Shown: positions 20,133 to 31,915, counted from the stretch's first letter. The stretch is DNA of 64,000 nucleotides from Tricholomella constricta (GCA_013368375.1 JAACJP010000052.1:160162-224161); one strand, 5' to 3'. A program made the numbers and translations. Notes: generated by a model from the sequence alone, not told the origin.

Positions 20133-21625
20133 TTATTTGGTAACTTCATGCTTGTCGGTGAGTGCATCTTTAATTTTCAAGGCGATAGAAGGTAATGTCC
20201 TGAGATCCAACACCATCTGGCATCAACTGAAGGCCTTATCAATCTGTGGCGTGACTCACCTGCGGTTGATTCCAGAACATTCAACAGTATTCAACGATTT
20301 GATTTTGTTCCACCAAGTAATGTTCACCTCTGGAACTTCAACTTCGTAGCTATCGGATAAGCTATTAGCGGCCAGTGCGATCCAAGCATATACAGCAAGG
20401 ATTGGCTCCTCAGTGATTGCGGAGATAAACAAGGTCGTGTCATCGATGCTATACTCGTCCGATTTGGCGCTGGCCACTGAAGTCTTTCGGTATAAAAGGT
20501 ACAACAAAGAGCCGTTAGATAACATGGAATATCTAACGCCGTGGTGCACCATCTGGCACCATACCTGAAATCTAATGTGAGTTTAACTTTGTCATAAAAG
20601 CCATGCATGTCACATACCTGTATAAGTATCCGGTCTTCTGATTTTAACTCTCCAGAGGGTCCTTCTGGCCAGATAAATTGGGTGGCCCAACCAAGAACTT
20701 TTTGGATGTCTTTAAGAAACGGACCTGCGACTTGGTCTAACGTCTTTGGCAGCAGAGCAGCTTCAGTCTTCATCTCGACTAGGAGCCGTGTGGTTATCTT
20801 TGAGTACGTGGGGTGATTTTCCACCACATCTGCATCTGGAGGGCCAGTGGTCTTGCTGACGAACTCCCGAAGTGCAAAATCTGAAATGTGCGCCGCGCCT
20901 TTCATCGAAGACATGAAAAAAGGAAATGTCTGTCTGAACTCCTCTGTCTCCGAAAATGCCATGATCTCAGGACATGTGAGATTCGGCGAAGCATCCTTTG
21001 CTTTTACATAACGCAAGACCGTTATGGCCGGGTTCAGGTACGTTGACCGAAAGATGACCTCGCTATCCTTTTCGGTAAACGTTGCAAGGGGTAGAGTTAA
21101 CGAAGTGTATTGTGGATCAATACTGGCTGTGAATCGATCTCCTTTAATTGCGGTGAATACTTTCACCTGCTTTTCCACCAATGGTATAAGCTGATCCACC
21201 AAATTCGGGAGAGCAACAATTTGTCGAAGTTCTGGTCCCGAAAATGCCTCCATCTTCGCTTCCTTTGCGACGTTGGTTGTGCCTTTGCTAGTTGCCATCA
21301 AGAACGGTGATCTGGGGGGGCTCGCTCGAAGTGCTTCCATGAGCGTGATAACTCCTCCTGGCTCAAGCAGAAGTGGATCCAACCCTGGAGGAGTCGAGGG
21401 GCGGGCAACTATTGGTGTGGTTACCTTGGAGGTATGAGGCGTCATGGCCACCTCATCGTGATGATGATTAGTGTCCTGAACACCATCTACGGGAGCACGG
21501 CTAGAAGAAGCTTTATCCGAACCTTGGGAAGGGTGATGAGGATTGCCTCCCGATGCTTGGTCAGGAGCATTTGTAACAGTCTTAGTCGATTTATTCCTTG
21601 TACTGCGTCGGAGATGTGTATCCAT
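20133..21625 (-). CDS. Unknown A-family protein, copy A2
   Basis: Exons 21625-20618, 20564-20260 and 20199-20133 give 459 residues in frame; intron 1 is 53 nt, as in A1 and A3. It is very close to A3, including the whole first exon and the segment WCQMVHHGVRYSMLSNGS. It differs at the extreme C-terminus (DALTDKHEVTK) because exon 3 ends at a different stop. The N-terminus again has a basic RRSTRNKSTK motif. An open frame continues through intron 1 for about 98 codons in the wrong phase; splicing is preferred because it restores the VWCQ junction conserved in all three copies. Divergent from K6 with 660 bp between starts. Confidence 0.8.
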
Positions 21626-22285
21626 TGTAAGGCAAGTGGTTTGGTGTTCGAAAGTATCGACAGCGGTAGTTGGGTATTTATATTCAAGTTCAGACCACGC
21701 ACAGTGGCCACAGCGGTGAACGCTGGCGAACAGCTGGCGGATTTCACATGTGGCAAACAGTAGAACAACAGACTTACAAAAGGAGGACTGGTCAGAAGAT
21801 TTGATGGAAGGATGTCGAGCGAGCCATCAACTAGCCAATGACTCTTGAAAGCGATTACAGAAAAGTAATGGAACATCATTCAGCCCTGCCCTTAGCTCAC
21901 TCATTCGGATGAAAAAAGAAATACTTACCTTGTCCTTTTTGTTGTTCACGTACGCGAAGCGGCCGTCTAAACAACAGAGCTTCCAAGATTATCCGCACAC
22001 ATGTGAACTTGTGATATGTATCCTTCTGTCTAATCCTTTTGACGAGCTATTCTCGGATCAGAACGTGTCTATTCAGAGGCTCAACACAAGAACTTGGCCA
22101 ACTTTTGTAGTAATCGGCAAGCACAAACAATAGATAGTAGTGGTCGCTTGTCGAGATGTGAGAAATGAGAAATGACAGCAAGGAAGACCAATAAAGAATG
22201 GGGATATTAGCTCATCACTCAATAACTTATATAAAGCGTCCTCACTTCAAATCGCCCATTACAATTTTAATTCACGTCGCCCTCC
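21626..22285. promoter_or_regulatory. Divergent promoter region between A2 and K6
   Basis: 660 bp, almost the same as 54128-54783 between A3 and K7. A TATA-like CTTATATAAAG lies near 22226, about 50 bp before the K6 ATG. The A1-K2 interval is shorter (342 bp) and shares only the K-proximal part. Confidence 0.55.
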
Positions 22286-23391
22286 ATGTCGAGCAGCATC
22301 ACTTTCCAGGAGAACAAGCCTTACGACCCCATCACTCTTTCCATTTGGGACGACAAGTACGCAGTTCAGGCTCCTATCGTCCTAGAAGATGCAACACTTT
22401 TGAAGGATTGCATGTTCATCTACAAGGCAAAAATGAAGTTTGTCAATGATGCCGCCGGTCAGGCAGCCCCAGAGACGACTATTGTCAAGTTCAGCAGCGG
22501 CGACCCTTATCAGATGATGAAAATGGAAAAAGAAGCGAATTTCTACGTGGACCATCTTAGGACAACGTATGGTAACGGTGTCCCGACGTTCTACGGCCTC
22601 TACAAGGGAGACTATAGTAGGAAGGATCGCCGTGGCAAGCTACACACTGGGAAGTGCGCCTGTCTCGTCCTACAATATTGCGGAGAACCGCTTGGTATCG
22701 CGATGTTCAAGCAACTAGAGAATGACCGGCCATTCAGGTGTGTCGTCCGTATTGTTAGTCATTGTTACGCCGTTTATGTTGCTTACGGAGGATAACAAAG
22801 GCAAAAGCTCGTTAAGCTCTTTGAGAGATTGCACATCCAGCTGGGCATCTGGCACCGCGACTTGTATCCTTATGACGTCTTGAACAAGGACGGCGTGCCT
22901 TTTATCATCGATTTTTCCAATGCATTGTTCCATAAATGCGAAATTTCTGTTGCCATCGTGGAAGGCGAGGTGGAGCCGTCACCAGACTTGATTCCTTGCC
23001 CAGAGTTTTCAGGGTTTCTGGACGCCCTCGATACCTGGTGGCTTCCCAGTATGTGGTTCTACGAAAAATTCTTTCCAATATAATCTGATGAGAACACCTC
23101 CTACCTTTAGCTGTAACGGTGTGGCATCGTGCCCTCTATGTCACAAATGACAGGGTCGACAGTGCAGCCTATATTTTTGAGCGAATACGCCTTGACAGGC
23201 GTCTCCGTAAGGACGGATTGACAGACGAAGATTTTTGGAATGAGGCCGTCGTTGCTTGGAAGACGATACATTCTCACTGGGCAAAGTATCACCCAAAAGA
23301 CTCGACCATCCCTCGTCTAGGAATCACGGACTATGAGGAATACTTGGCACAGAAAGACGACAGGAATAATGCACCGGCCAAAGCTGGGTAG
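22286..23391 (+). CDS. Kinase-like protein K6
   Basis: Exons 22286-22737, 22801-23048 and 23111-23391 give 326 residues. Introns of 63 and 62 nt carry a good branch-like gcttacgg and a ctaccttt tract. Catalytic loop WHRDLYPYDVL (HRD kept, Asn to Asp) and IIDFSNA (DFG to DFS). The frame also stays open for a few codons into intron 1, but only splicing gives the RPFRQKLVKLFERLH junction that leads into the catalytic loop. It is nearly identical to K7, its partner in the large duplication, and to K4. The C-terminus is DDRNNAPAKAG. Confidence 0.85.
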
Positions 23392-23784
23392 TGCTCTCTG
23401 TTCATGTCGACAGCCTGCTGGAAATATGATCTTCATAGGCTTGTGTATGCCTAGTTGAAACTGTTAATGAATACCTGTTGTTAGTATCCTGTGAGTTGAA
23501 TTGTGCTTTGCGTTGGCGGTCTCTCATTGGCGTCGCGATTGTTGGTGGTCGACCATGAGCTCACGGGAGTTCGATTTTCGGAGCGCTTGCCGCGACTGGC
23601 GTAGCCAAGACAGGATGACATATAAGGTACAGCCAGAGTACATTTTGATTTGGAAATCAAAGACGCACACTTGCATACGCAAGCGCGTGCAACGCAACTC
23701 GCTCCTGACGCACATGCAGAGAGTACGGTAAGCAAAGCTCCTGTAGACGTAAGTACATACAACAAATGCAATACAGTCGAGGCA
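23392..23784. other. 3' flank of K6
   Basis: Convergent spacer between K6 and M2 holding the K 3' motif near 23433-23452. No gene is seen. Confidence 0.5.
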
Positions 23785-24639
23785 TCATCGCCTCCCCATG
23801 CCACGATCACGATCCCGAACGCGGTCGCCGTCTGCAGGCCGTTCGCGCCGCGCATTTCCGTCCCACCGCCGGCGGTCGAACTCGCGTTCGCGTTCCCGGA
23901 AGCCTTCGTCGTACGGGCGTCTATCCTCCCTGCGCTCCTCCCGCCCCATCCGGTCCTTGTTGTATGGTGGCGACCTGGAGCGGTGGCGCGGGGAAAGCGC
24001 ACGGGGCGCTGAGTGATCGATGCAGCGCGGGGAGCGGGAGCGTAGTCTCTCCCTCTCGTGTTCTCGTTCTGGGCGCGGGGTCCTCGATCTGGACCTAGAC
24101 GTGGACCTCACGGCCCGGCGGTGCTACTTCCTAGCCCGCTTCTCCTCCCGCCGGGCTTCTTTCCGACGACGCTTTTCTTCCTTTTCGAGAGCCTTGGCGG
24201 TGGAATCTGTCATGGGTTTGGGTTGTGCTGGAGAGGGCGGGCTGGCACCGGCAGTGGGACTACCGGCGGGTGCTATTGTCTTTTTAGCAGGCTCGAATCC
24301 CCTGGGTATGGGTGTTAGTATGATATGGGTTGGGTGGATTTGAACGCACAGAGCGACGGCAAGGGCATCGGCTTCAAGTTCCTTGACTTTACGGATTTCC
24401 TCGTCGCGCTCGTGCTGGGTCTGGGCTTGGTCTCGATTGTACCAGTGGACGTCCTTGTTCTTCTGCCAGCGACCGGTGGGGGCGTTGATGCTGTGGCCGA
24501 GGTAGTTCTGTGGGAATGAGAATTAGCTGAGACTGGGACTGAGAGTAGAACACACCTCGCGGTCTTTGTCGGCAGAGACGTCGGCCCACTTGAATTCAGC
24601 TTGACCACCGCGGGTACCGCCTCGGACGGGCTCAAACAT
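23785..24639 (-). pseudogene. MMtag-family gene M2 with one premature stop
   Basis: Exons 24639-24556, 24507-24350 and 24301-23785 follow M3 exactly, with 48-nt introns. The MMtag domain (MFEPVRGGTRGG, NYLGHSINAPTGRWQ) is intact. At 24126-24124 a GAG of M3 is TAG, so translation would stop after about 139 residues, right after EEKRARK. The Arg/Ser-rich tail of about 110 residues would be lost although its frame remains open behind the stop. No other damage is visible. Either this is a very young pseudogene or a truncated protein with the conserved domain only. Confidence 0.75.
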
Positions 24640-24747
24640 GATGGTTGGTGGTGGTGGAAGAGAAGCGAGCACGTGGGCTGACGGACATCAACTGAGACTG
24701 CGCACGAAACCGAGTCGACACGAAACCACGACGACACGACTACGACT

Positions 24748-24826
24748 ATGGGCGTTCTCGACAAGATAACTGACCTCGCAGCACGCTTCTCTCCACCCAA
24801 ATCCTTGAAACCACATGCACTATCAG
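24748..24826 (+). pseudogene. 5' fragment of the MARVEL-like gene
   Basis: Starts MGVLDKITDLAARFSPPKS like the intact gene at 57203, then ends abruptly after 79 bp at the edge of the duplication. Divergent from M2, as in the intact locus. Confidence 0.8.
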
Positions 24827-24884
24827 AATCCCACAAGGTAAAATGTGGCCGTTGAACGGCAAGACCAAGTTCTGTTAGTGTCCC

Positions 24885-25353
24885 CAGGACCCCGGCATAT
24901 GCCTATATATGTTCGATCCGACTGCGGACACATCTGGGTCTGAAAACGGGCCCATGTCCGATCCAAAGTAGCGTACATATGAGCATTTTTCCAAGGTAGG
25001 TCCGATCCAAAAAAGGACATATACATCATCAAGTGGGAGGTCCTGTCCAGTTGCGGACATTTTTGCTGGTACATATTGCACTTTGTGGGTACTCCGTCGC
25101 GGTAAATGTTCGATCCCAGCGCGGACACTGGGTATTTGATCCTCTCTGCGGACACACTCGATGTTCGATCTATACGGACGCCCATAGTCGCCAGCTATGT
25201 CTGATCCTTGTTGCGGACACTTTTGACTTGGATGATGAGGTCCGATCCTAGTGCGTACACTACGTACCCAAAATAGTCCAAAATGTTGCGGACACTTTTG
25301 TTCAAATCTGATGATTTAGGATCGGACCTATATAGGCATATGCCGGGGTCCTG
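24885..25353. mobile_element. MITE-like element with terminal inverted repeats
   Basis: The left end CAGGACCCCGGCATATGCC (24885) and the right end, its inverse complement ending at 25353, form inverted repeats of about 35 bp continuing through CTATATA to CGATCC. Both ends are flanked by the 6-bp word TGTCCC (24879-24884 and 25354-25359), a probable target duplication. The interior has no coding capacity. It is built of repeated words such as TTCGATCC/GTCCGATCC and GCGGACA in both orientations. The CAGG terminus recalls hAT-type ends, but the 6-bp duplication is not the 8 bp expected, so the superfamily is open. Confidence 0.7.
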
Positions 25354-25359
25354 TGTCCC

Positions 25360-26190
25360 CACCCTTCAACAACTTCACCATCGCTTCCACTACTACCCTG
25401 CGTCTGCATGCTCCCTGACCTCATCTGCAGCTGCTTCTTCATCTTCTCCTTCACCTCCGTCATTGACGTTGTTGCCGCCACCGCCTCACCAACCCCAACC
25501 CTCTCCAACACCCTCCCAATCTACAGCATCTCAAGGATCTCCACATCGCTGCTCACCTGCAGAGCTGTCCGCATCAGCGCCCGCAAATCCGCACTGTCCT
25601 TTGCTGCATCCACTGTGTTCTGGTTCGCGTGCAGCGTCTTGAGCGCCGGCAAGATCTGTGATTCGCGGAGACGGGACGGAGACGCCGCCATCACCGTCTT
25701 CTCCATCTCCATCGGCGGCGGCGGAGCCACCACCAGAACGACATCTTCGCAATCTCCTCCAGAATCCGCTGCGTGACCTCGGCCCGTCGCGAATCGACCG
25801 CGTGCATCTGCTTGAGGATGCGCGCCTGGATCCTGAAACCAAGCATGCGCAGCGCAGCGGTCAGCATGTCGTCGCACGCACGGATGCGCACTAGGATCTC
25901 GTCGTATTTGATGTACTGCTTCAGGAACTGCCAGTGCACCTGTTTCTGGAGGAACCTGTGCACTTCCGCGAAGGATCTACGGCGGGGTAAGTAGGCGTTT
26001 TGCTTTCCGTAGTTAATTGTGCATGCACTCGGTGAGATTTTCGATGGGTGCGGCGAGCTCGACAGCGACGGTATTGCCTGCTTCGCTGATCTCTTTGCGC
26101 AGAGAGGAATGTCGGCGCACCGCTCCGTGAGGCGCAGGCACGCGAGCCGTTCGTCTGTATAACTGTAATTAGTGCACCCGCAGTACATTG
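25360..26190 (-). pseudogene. MLKL-like N-terminal (helical bundle) gene, decayed
   Basis: On the minus strand one reads RLTERCADI, then in another frame KEISEAGNTVAVELAAPIEN. Across a GT-AG intron (about 26022-25972) the reading continues ESFAEVHRFLQKQVHWQFLK, YIKYDEILVRIRACDD and AALRMLGFRIQARILK. This is the pattern of the MLKL_NTD-like four-helix domain common at the N-terminus of Agaricomycete NLR-like and kinase proteins involved in cell death. Further down, ALMRTALQVSSDVEILEML stops at an in-frame TAG (25521-25523), where relatives continue Q-I-G-R. The frame change before KEIS and this stop indicate a pseudogene. The downstream end runs into the MITE-like element. No kinase or NACHT domain is found. 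Confidence 0.65.
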
Positions 26191-27735
26191 TCGTGTGTGT
26201 TGTCCGGCAACGGCTGCATCGTTCACTCAGGTTAGCCTTAATTTAACTCAAATCTATCAACTCTTACAGTATATACGTAGATGGCTGTTGATTCACCTTG
26301 GGAATTAGGACATTGTGTCTATAATATGCGATGTTACACACAGTGTCGTGAGTTGGGTAAAGTAGTCTACCAGGGCAGTGATTGCCCATCTGTTCTCAGC
26401 CGACGCGCCACGGCTCTGCTGCATATCCTTCTGGACACCCCCGCCCCAGCTCAAGTGCAGGTGATGGCGACAGCGAGGAAAAGGTGTCCCACTCATTTTC
26501 AGCAGCAGCATCAGCGGAGGCGGAGGTAGAGGCGGGCGGACTTGACGCCCCCTTCTCGTCCCCCTTTCCCTTTCAGCCCCGCAGAGCCCTAGACGACGAC
26601 GCCGCTGCCACTGAATCGGGCACGGGCAGGACGAGCGAGACGAGGGAGAGACGCACGGAGGGCAAGGCTGTTAGCAGCGGCGGTGATTGGGCTGGTGGAG
26701 GAAGTAGTTGGTATTTGGGCATGTGGTGGTGGGTAAAGCGGTAGCGGTGCGCCGTCCACACGCATGGGCTGCAGTGTCCGTGTCACGGCTGGGTCTGGCG
26801 AAGCGCCTGCTGCTGCTGCTGCTGATGTCGTCGTCGTGGCCTGCGGGGATGGCGATCTCGACCTTGGTGGTTGTGGTGGTAGTTGTGGAGGCGCTACAGA
26901 TGAAAGGCAGTGTTGATGTTAGCATTAGCGAGACAGCATGACAAGAGAACGCACCTTGCTTGCGCACTGGTTCTGGTGCAGGTGCGAGTTCTGCTACGGG
27001 TGCGACGCAAGCGACACTGACAGCCTCCTTGGGCACCTCGGCCTCGTGCTGAATCCAGGCCTTACGCATCATAAGCGGGATCCTATGCTCTGTCTCCCTC
27101 TTCGTATCCTTGTCTTTGAGCATGGGGCTGCAACGGAACGTGATAAGTCGGCGGGGGAGGACACCCTGCCAAGACAAACACGAACCTCTTCAATGTCGTA
27201 TCACCTCCTCGTCTGTCCACATGCCCAGCCCGCGCTCAGGCTCTTCTCGTTCATCTCCTCCGGGTCCACAGCTACGTTCCCCATCTTCCCCTTCCCCTTA
27301 GACCGAGAGAATTAATGAAAGGCTTTCATCATACAATGTGGGTGAACTCACAGCACCATTCAATGCTAACTGTTCGCGCGTCTAGCTCGAATCCCATCTG
27401 TCCTCCTCCTCCTTCTCTACACCACCCTTCTTCTTCTTCTCATCCATGAAGAACTTGTACCCTTGGATCTCCCGTCATGATGACGGCCACGGGTTTCGTG
27501 GTATGCGTAGTATGCAGAGCGCCGGTCTCGAGGTTCTTCGTCTGCTCCGTGTTGCCGTGTTTCGCCATGATGAGCAAGACATTTCCTGCCTCCTTTGCAA
27601 CCCTGTAGAGAGTCCTCATGGCAGCGTTAATTTTGGAGATGGAATCGACAATGTTGGTGGTGTCCCCTGCCTCGACTGCTTTGCCTTCGAGCCTGGGCTG
27701 CATCGTAACACCTCAAATGTACGCTATTGACATGG
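26191..27735. other. Low-complexity region, possible remnants on the minus strand
   Basis: Several minus-strand open frames (about 26671-27177 and 27440-27703) are rich in Ser, Thr, Ala and Pro. They might be upstream exons of the decayed MLKL-like gene, but no conserved segment can be recognised and the frames do not connect by clear splice sites. Confidence 0.35.
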
Positions 27736-29651
27736 AGATAAGACATGAGAAATGGTCGTGAAAATAAATGATTGAGCTTACATCAAGCAGATTTTGTTCT
27801 TCACATTAGATCTATGGGCACCTTGTATGAGTTGCGCAAGGAAAATGAGAGAGGAAAGATTAGATGTTACAGCATGACTTGCCGTTATCGCTTAGAATGG
27901 ATCTTTCACATGATCAATGAGAAGATAAAGCCCAAGGTCCAAGAACTGAGCGTACCGCGAAGGGGTGGACAAAGGCGAAATCTCTCAGCGCTATTAGGCG
28001 CATTTGAATATTGACATTCTTCTGGGTCCAACATCTCTCACGCGCGCAAGGTAAGCATTCGCATTCTCATTTGACTAATCTCTATTCCACTATCACACAG
28101 CTGTATGATACGATTTGCATATCGAATGCCGTACGGGGGAACACTCCCGGAATTCACCGCAAAAATCTGTGGATAGCGCAAAGTGGACATGGTCTCAGCG
28201 GTGCGTCATGTATTGCTCTCGTCCGTTACTATTACCACCAATCCTTTTGTGGATTGTATTCTAGCATCGACGACTGAACCACGCTATTGAGTACTCTTTG
28301 TTAGCGCGTCCTCAAGGCTTCGAGTAGCTAGCCCATGAACACTCGACACGGCAGCGAGGCATTAAAACCTTCGAGTACCCAAGGCCGATTTCATTCACAA
28401 TCGCCATCGTGGAGTGTATGTCGCATTATCGATCGAGCATCGCACATGGAACCCAGGGCCTGCGCACGGAGGTGAGCCTTACCTTTGCCATGTTTCGATT
28501 TCGTCTGCCATCTTTCCTTTTTCTTATTCACTCAAAAAATTCGGGCGCTGAGCTCACTTCACGGTCTTCTGATGGAGCCTGACTGCGGATTATAAACGGC
28601 CGATGGACCGACTCCAGGGCTTCGTTGTCAGAATCATGGTCAGCAAACCAACAGCAAACCAACAGCAAACCAACAGCAAACCATCATATCATTACATTGA
28701 CATACAGTCAATAGACAATGCTTCATATAGGTGCGAATGATTGTCTTGTAATTCTTGAAGTTTATATCTGGTTCCATGATGTCCATTTGATAAAGGCTAT
28801 CATCGGTCCTGGCAGGCCCTACGCAATTGAACCTCATCAATCATTAATCCCCTCCCCCCTCGAAACCCTCAAAACCCGTCGCCGTCGCCGCGCTCATGTC
28901 GCCAGACGTAATCGCCACCAGCATCCCAGGCACCGGTACGCCGAAACATAGGCAAGGCAACCTTGCGGGAGGGCGGGTCTGAAGCGCAAGGATGTTGACC
29001 CAGAGGCGGGGCGCGGTACAAGGGCAAGGTTGTAATCATCGCGGAGCCGGATAAGTCACATTCCTTGGGGATCGTGGGCCAAGGTGAGTGACTGTTATTG
29101 TTGAGCATTGAGTTTCGGACGCTCTTATTGTAGCTGTACTGTATCTTTCTACTTCTCTATTGCTTGCTATGATACAGTCTTGCGCGCTATACTTACTTTA
29201 CATACCTCTATCGGAATATTTCTTTCATTGTGGTTCCTTCACCTATATTGCACCTGGTAATGTAACTCTACACTCGGAGTAATTGGCCCAATCCCTTTGA
29301 TCTTACAGAGACCCCAAACAACCGAAATAGAGTCCATGGGTGCTCGAGGCGTCGCGTACTTGTAAAGTATCGGTTTCGGTGTGATGGGAGGGTAATAAGT
29401 GAAGATACCAGAAAGGACACGGCGACGCATTCAGTGGCTTCGTGAGAATGAAGGGTGAGGACCAGGAACGAAGTTTCGAGCTTCAACTCCAAGCCTGAAG
29501 GACCTGTATGATCCTAGTGATTCAAGGAAAACCGTTTCTTTCCGAGACACCCTTGCGCATCTCGAAGGTTCTTGCACTGCGATTCCTTCTTGCTACGGTG
29601 AGCCTTTATGATATATAGTATGATGTCTATGTGGGATCCAACGATGGGCGT
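27736..29651. other. Gene-poor region left of element 1
   Basis: Short unrelated open frames only. A small coding-like fragment near 28894-29085 (MSPDVIATSIPGTG, later KGKVVIIAEPDKSHS) is broken by stops and is probably debris. Four copies of the 11-mer cagcaaaccaa lie at 28641-28683. Confidence 0.4.
28641..28683. repeat. Tandem 11-bp repeat, four copies
   Basis: The word cagcaaaccaa repeats four times head to tail, the last one imperfect. It is a simple microsatellite-like expansion outside any gene. Confidence 0.8.
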
Positions 29652-30120
29652 TGTCAGGAGATGAACTTTTTCGATATCTAATCTCTCTTTATCTAATCAG
29701 GAAACCAATCGGACATCTTATCTAAAGTAGATAGTTGTATGTAAAGGATAACAGTCAGCATGACTGCGACGCAGCATGGCTTACTCATGGCTTACTCATG
29801 GCTGACTCATTGCTTACTCAGAGCACAGTTCAACATGCTGCATCCACATGTTATTAACCAATAGCTGTATTCCCTCATGGACACATGTATACGGTACCAT
29901 TCTAGCATGTATCTTGTAAAGTAGTATATATAGGACAATAAACCATCCAGAGTCCTCATTCGAGTTCTCTTAGGATTTCCACTACTCTTAGTGTGAACAC
30001 TTGAGATTACTAGAATAACCAACATCGTTCCTATTCTCATTCTCTCTCTCTCTCTCTCTAAACCTTACTAGTAGAGTATTCTTGTGGGAGCCCGCTATCA
30101 TTAGTAGTGTTGCCCTAACA
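29652..30120 (+). repeat. 5' LTR of element 1
   Basis: 469 bp from TGTCAGGAG to CCCTAACA. It contains short direct repeats of ggcttactcat, a probable promoter with tagtatatatagg, and a (CT)n tract near its end. It differs from the 3' LTR by one base (ctactctta versus ctacactta). Confidence 0.95.
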
Positions 30121-30649
30121 GAAGAACTCGAATCTCTCATCGCGCCCTCCCACCATTCTCAAGAAAAACCTTTGCACGTTTCCATTTCATCCACTATCAA
30201 AAAACCTTACTTACTCTTCTACCTTTCTGGCACACCCCCTATTCCCTATTCGTACGACAAGGGTCCATTTGAGGGTCTAGTAACGTTGAGTCCGACTAGC
30301 CCAAGGATTCCGAACAAGGAGTGCTGGTAGACCTTCGGGGAAACCACCTCGCCATCGCCGTGTGTGTTGAAGAAGACACGGGTTGGTTCGTACAGCAAGA
30401 CGGAATAGGCGCCCACCCTCTGCACCTGTTGTCTGCTACCTGTAGGCCTACAGGAGGTGAAGTTCAACACGTGTAACGGTTTTCCCAATTTTCCCATACA
30501 TCACCTAAGGTCCAACTCGGGGTCGTGCGCCCGGACCAAGGTACTATCGAGCTTTCACCACGTTCCATCAACACCGAAATCCATCGGTGATCACATTCCC
30601 CTCTACAACCACCATACAGTCCTCCTCAGCACCGTCACCGATATCCAAC

Positions 30650-31915
30650 ATGGAATACAATGCTTGGACCTCTCATTCTCCAGTACCCCTCAACATGCCG
30701 TCACCTGTCAACACCGCACCCCTGCCCACTACAAACCCTTCCTTTCCCCAAACCCAACCAGACCCAGCAGTAGCGGCATACATTGAGCAATTGGAACGAC
30801 GAGCCGAAAACGCTGAAAGGCAATTACAGCAACAATCACACACATTTCACACACCCCAACACTTCACGTCACGCCCTCATAGTATGGCTCACTCATCCCA
30901 TCACTCTTCACCACGCCGACCCCTTCCCACACCCCCACTTCAGATGCAACATCAGGGTAGTTATAAACACCCAAAGTTCGCTACTCCACCCAAATTCTCT
31001 GGAAGAATGGCAGATGCACAATCGTTTGCCAATGCATGCAGACTCTACATTGGGGGAATGCCAGAACAGTTTGCAAACCCAAGGTCCACAGTTTACTGGA
31101 TACTAAGCTACATGCAAGACGACATGGCAGCAGAGTGGAGAGATAACCTTATTGAGGAACTCTACCAGGCAGAACAAGTACGAGGAGAACCCTTGTTCAA
31201 AACGGTTGAAGAATTTTGGAACCTATTCATGGCCGATTTCGGAGATCCAGATCTACAAAGTACCAAGATCTTGCGATTACGGACCATGACACAGGGAACA
31301 AAGACAATGGATCAACATGTGCAGGATTTCAAGAATGCCGCATGAGGATCAGGATATGTGGGAACTCCGCTTGTCGAGGAGTTTAAGCGCTCTATCAATA
31401 AGGCGTTCAGAGAAAAACTCTCCAATGCGGAAACACCACCAGTAACCATACAACAATGGTACACAAGGACGATAGCATCAGACCGGCAGTGGCGAAAGAC
31501 TAAAGCCGAGGAACAGCTTTATGCCGGATATGGAACAGGACACTCCAAAAAGACAGGAACAGGGTCCACATCATTGCAACCACAAGGAAATCGAAGCCAA
31601 ACATGGAGAACTGGTACACAACAGACACAGACACAGCAAAATATCCCAACCAACCCTGCTCCAGCCCGAGACCCAAATGCGATGGACGTTGATCGAAACA
31701 AGCGAGGCCCAATCATCTGCTACAAATGCAGACGGCCTGGGCACATGGCCAAAGATTGTCGATCACGCATGGATGTACGAAACATGTCCTATGAAGAAAT
31801 CATCAACTACTGCAAAGGAAAGATGGAAACCCAGGGTTTTCCAAACGGAGACAAGCGAATACTCCCCCACTTGACTCCAGAAACAAATTTGCTATTCTAC
31901 CGGTGGACAATATGA
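30650..31915 (+). pseudogene. gag of element 1, interrupted by one in-frame TGA
   Basis: One reading frame encodes a proline/glutamine-rich N-terminus and a retrotransposon gag core (FSGRMADAQSFANACRLYIG, AAEWRDNLIEEL, FWNLFMADFGDP). A nucleocapsid zinc knuckle CYKCRRPGHMAKDC follows (C-x2-C-x4-H-x4-C). The frame is continuous except for TGA at 31343-31345, between DFKNAA and GSGYVG. The expected codon there is CGA, so a single C-to-T change explains it. The protein end overlaps the pol frame by a few bases. Start at 30650 is the first ATG before the conserved part; the frame is open further upstream. Confidence 0.85.

Larger units (their letters stand above)
19945..24826. repeat. Segmental duplication, copy a (A2-K6-M2)
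   Basis: Nearly identical by eye to 52497-57281 in the same order and orientation. The left edge is at ggattacttatagg. The right edge is 79 bp into the first exon of the MARVEL-like gene, after ccacatgcactatcag. Inside lie A2, K6, M2 and a truncated 5' end of the MARVEL-like gene. The other copy continues into a whole gene, so this one is probably derived from it. Confidence 0.8.

Noticed and set aside
20324..20617. Continuation of the A2 first exon frame through intron 1
   Set aside because: All A copies have GTATGT...TTTCAG here, and splicing gives the conserved VWCQ segment; the read-through sequence is not conserved in phase.
23785..24111. Separate small Arg/Ser-rich protein gene
   Set aside because: It is the tail of M2 behind a nonsense codon, as the intact M3 shows.
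28641..28683. Short direct repeats resembling a CRISPR-like array
   Set aside because: No spacers; a simple tandem 11-mer in a eukaryotic genome.
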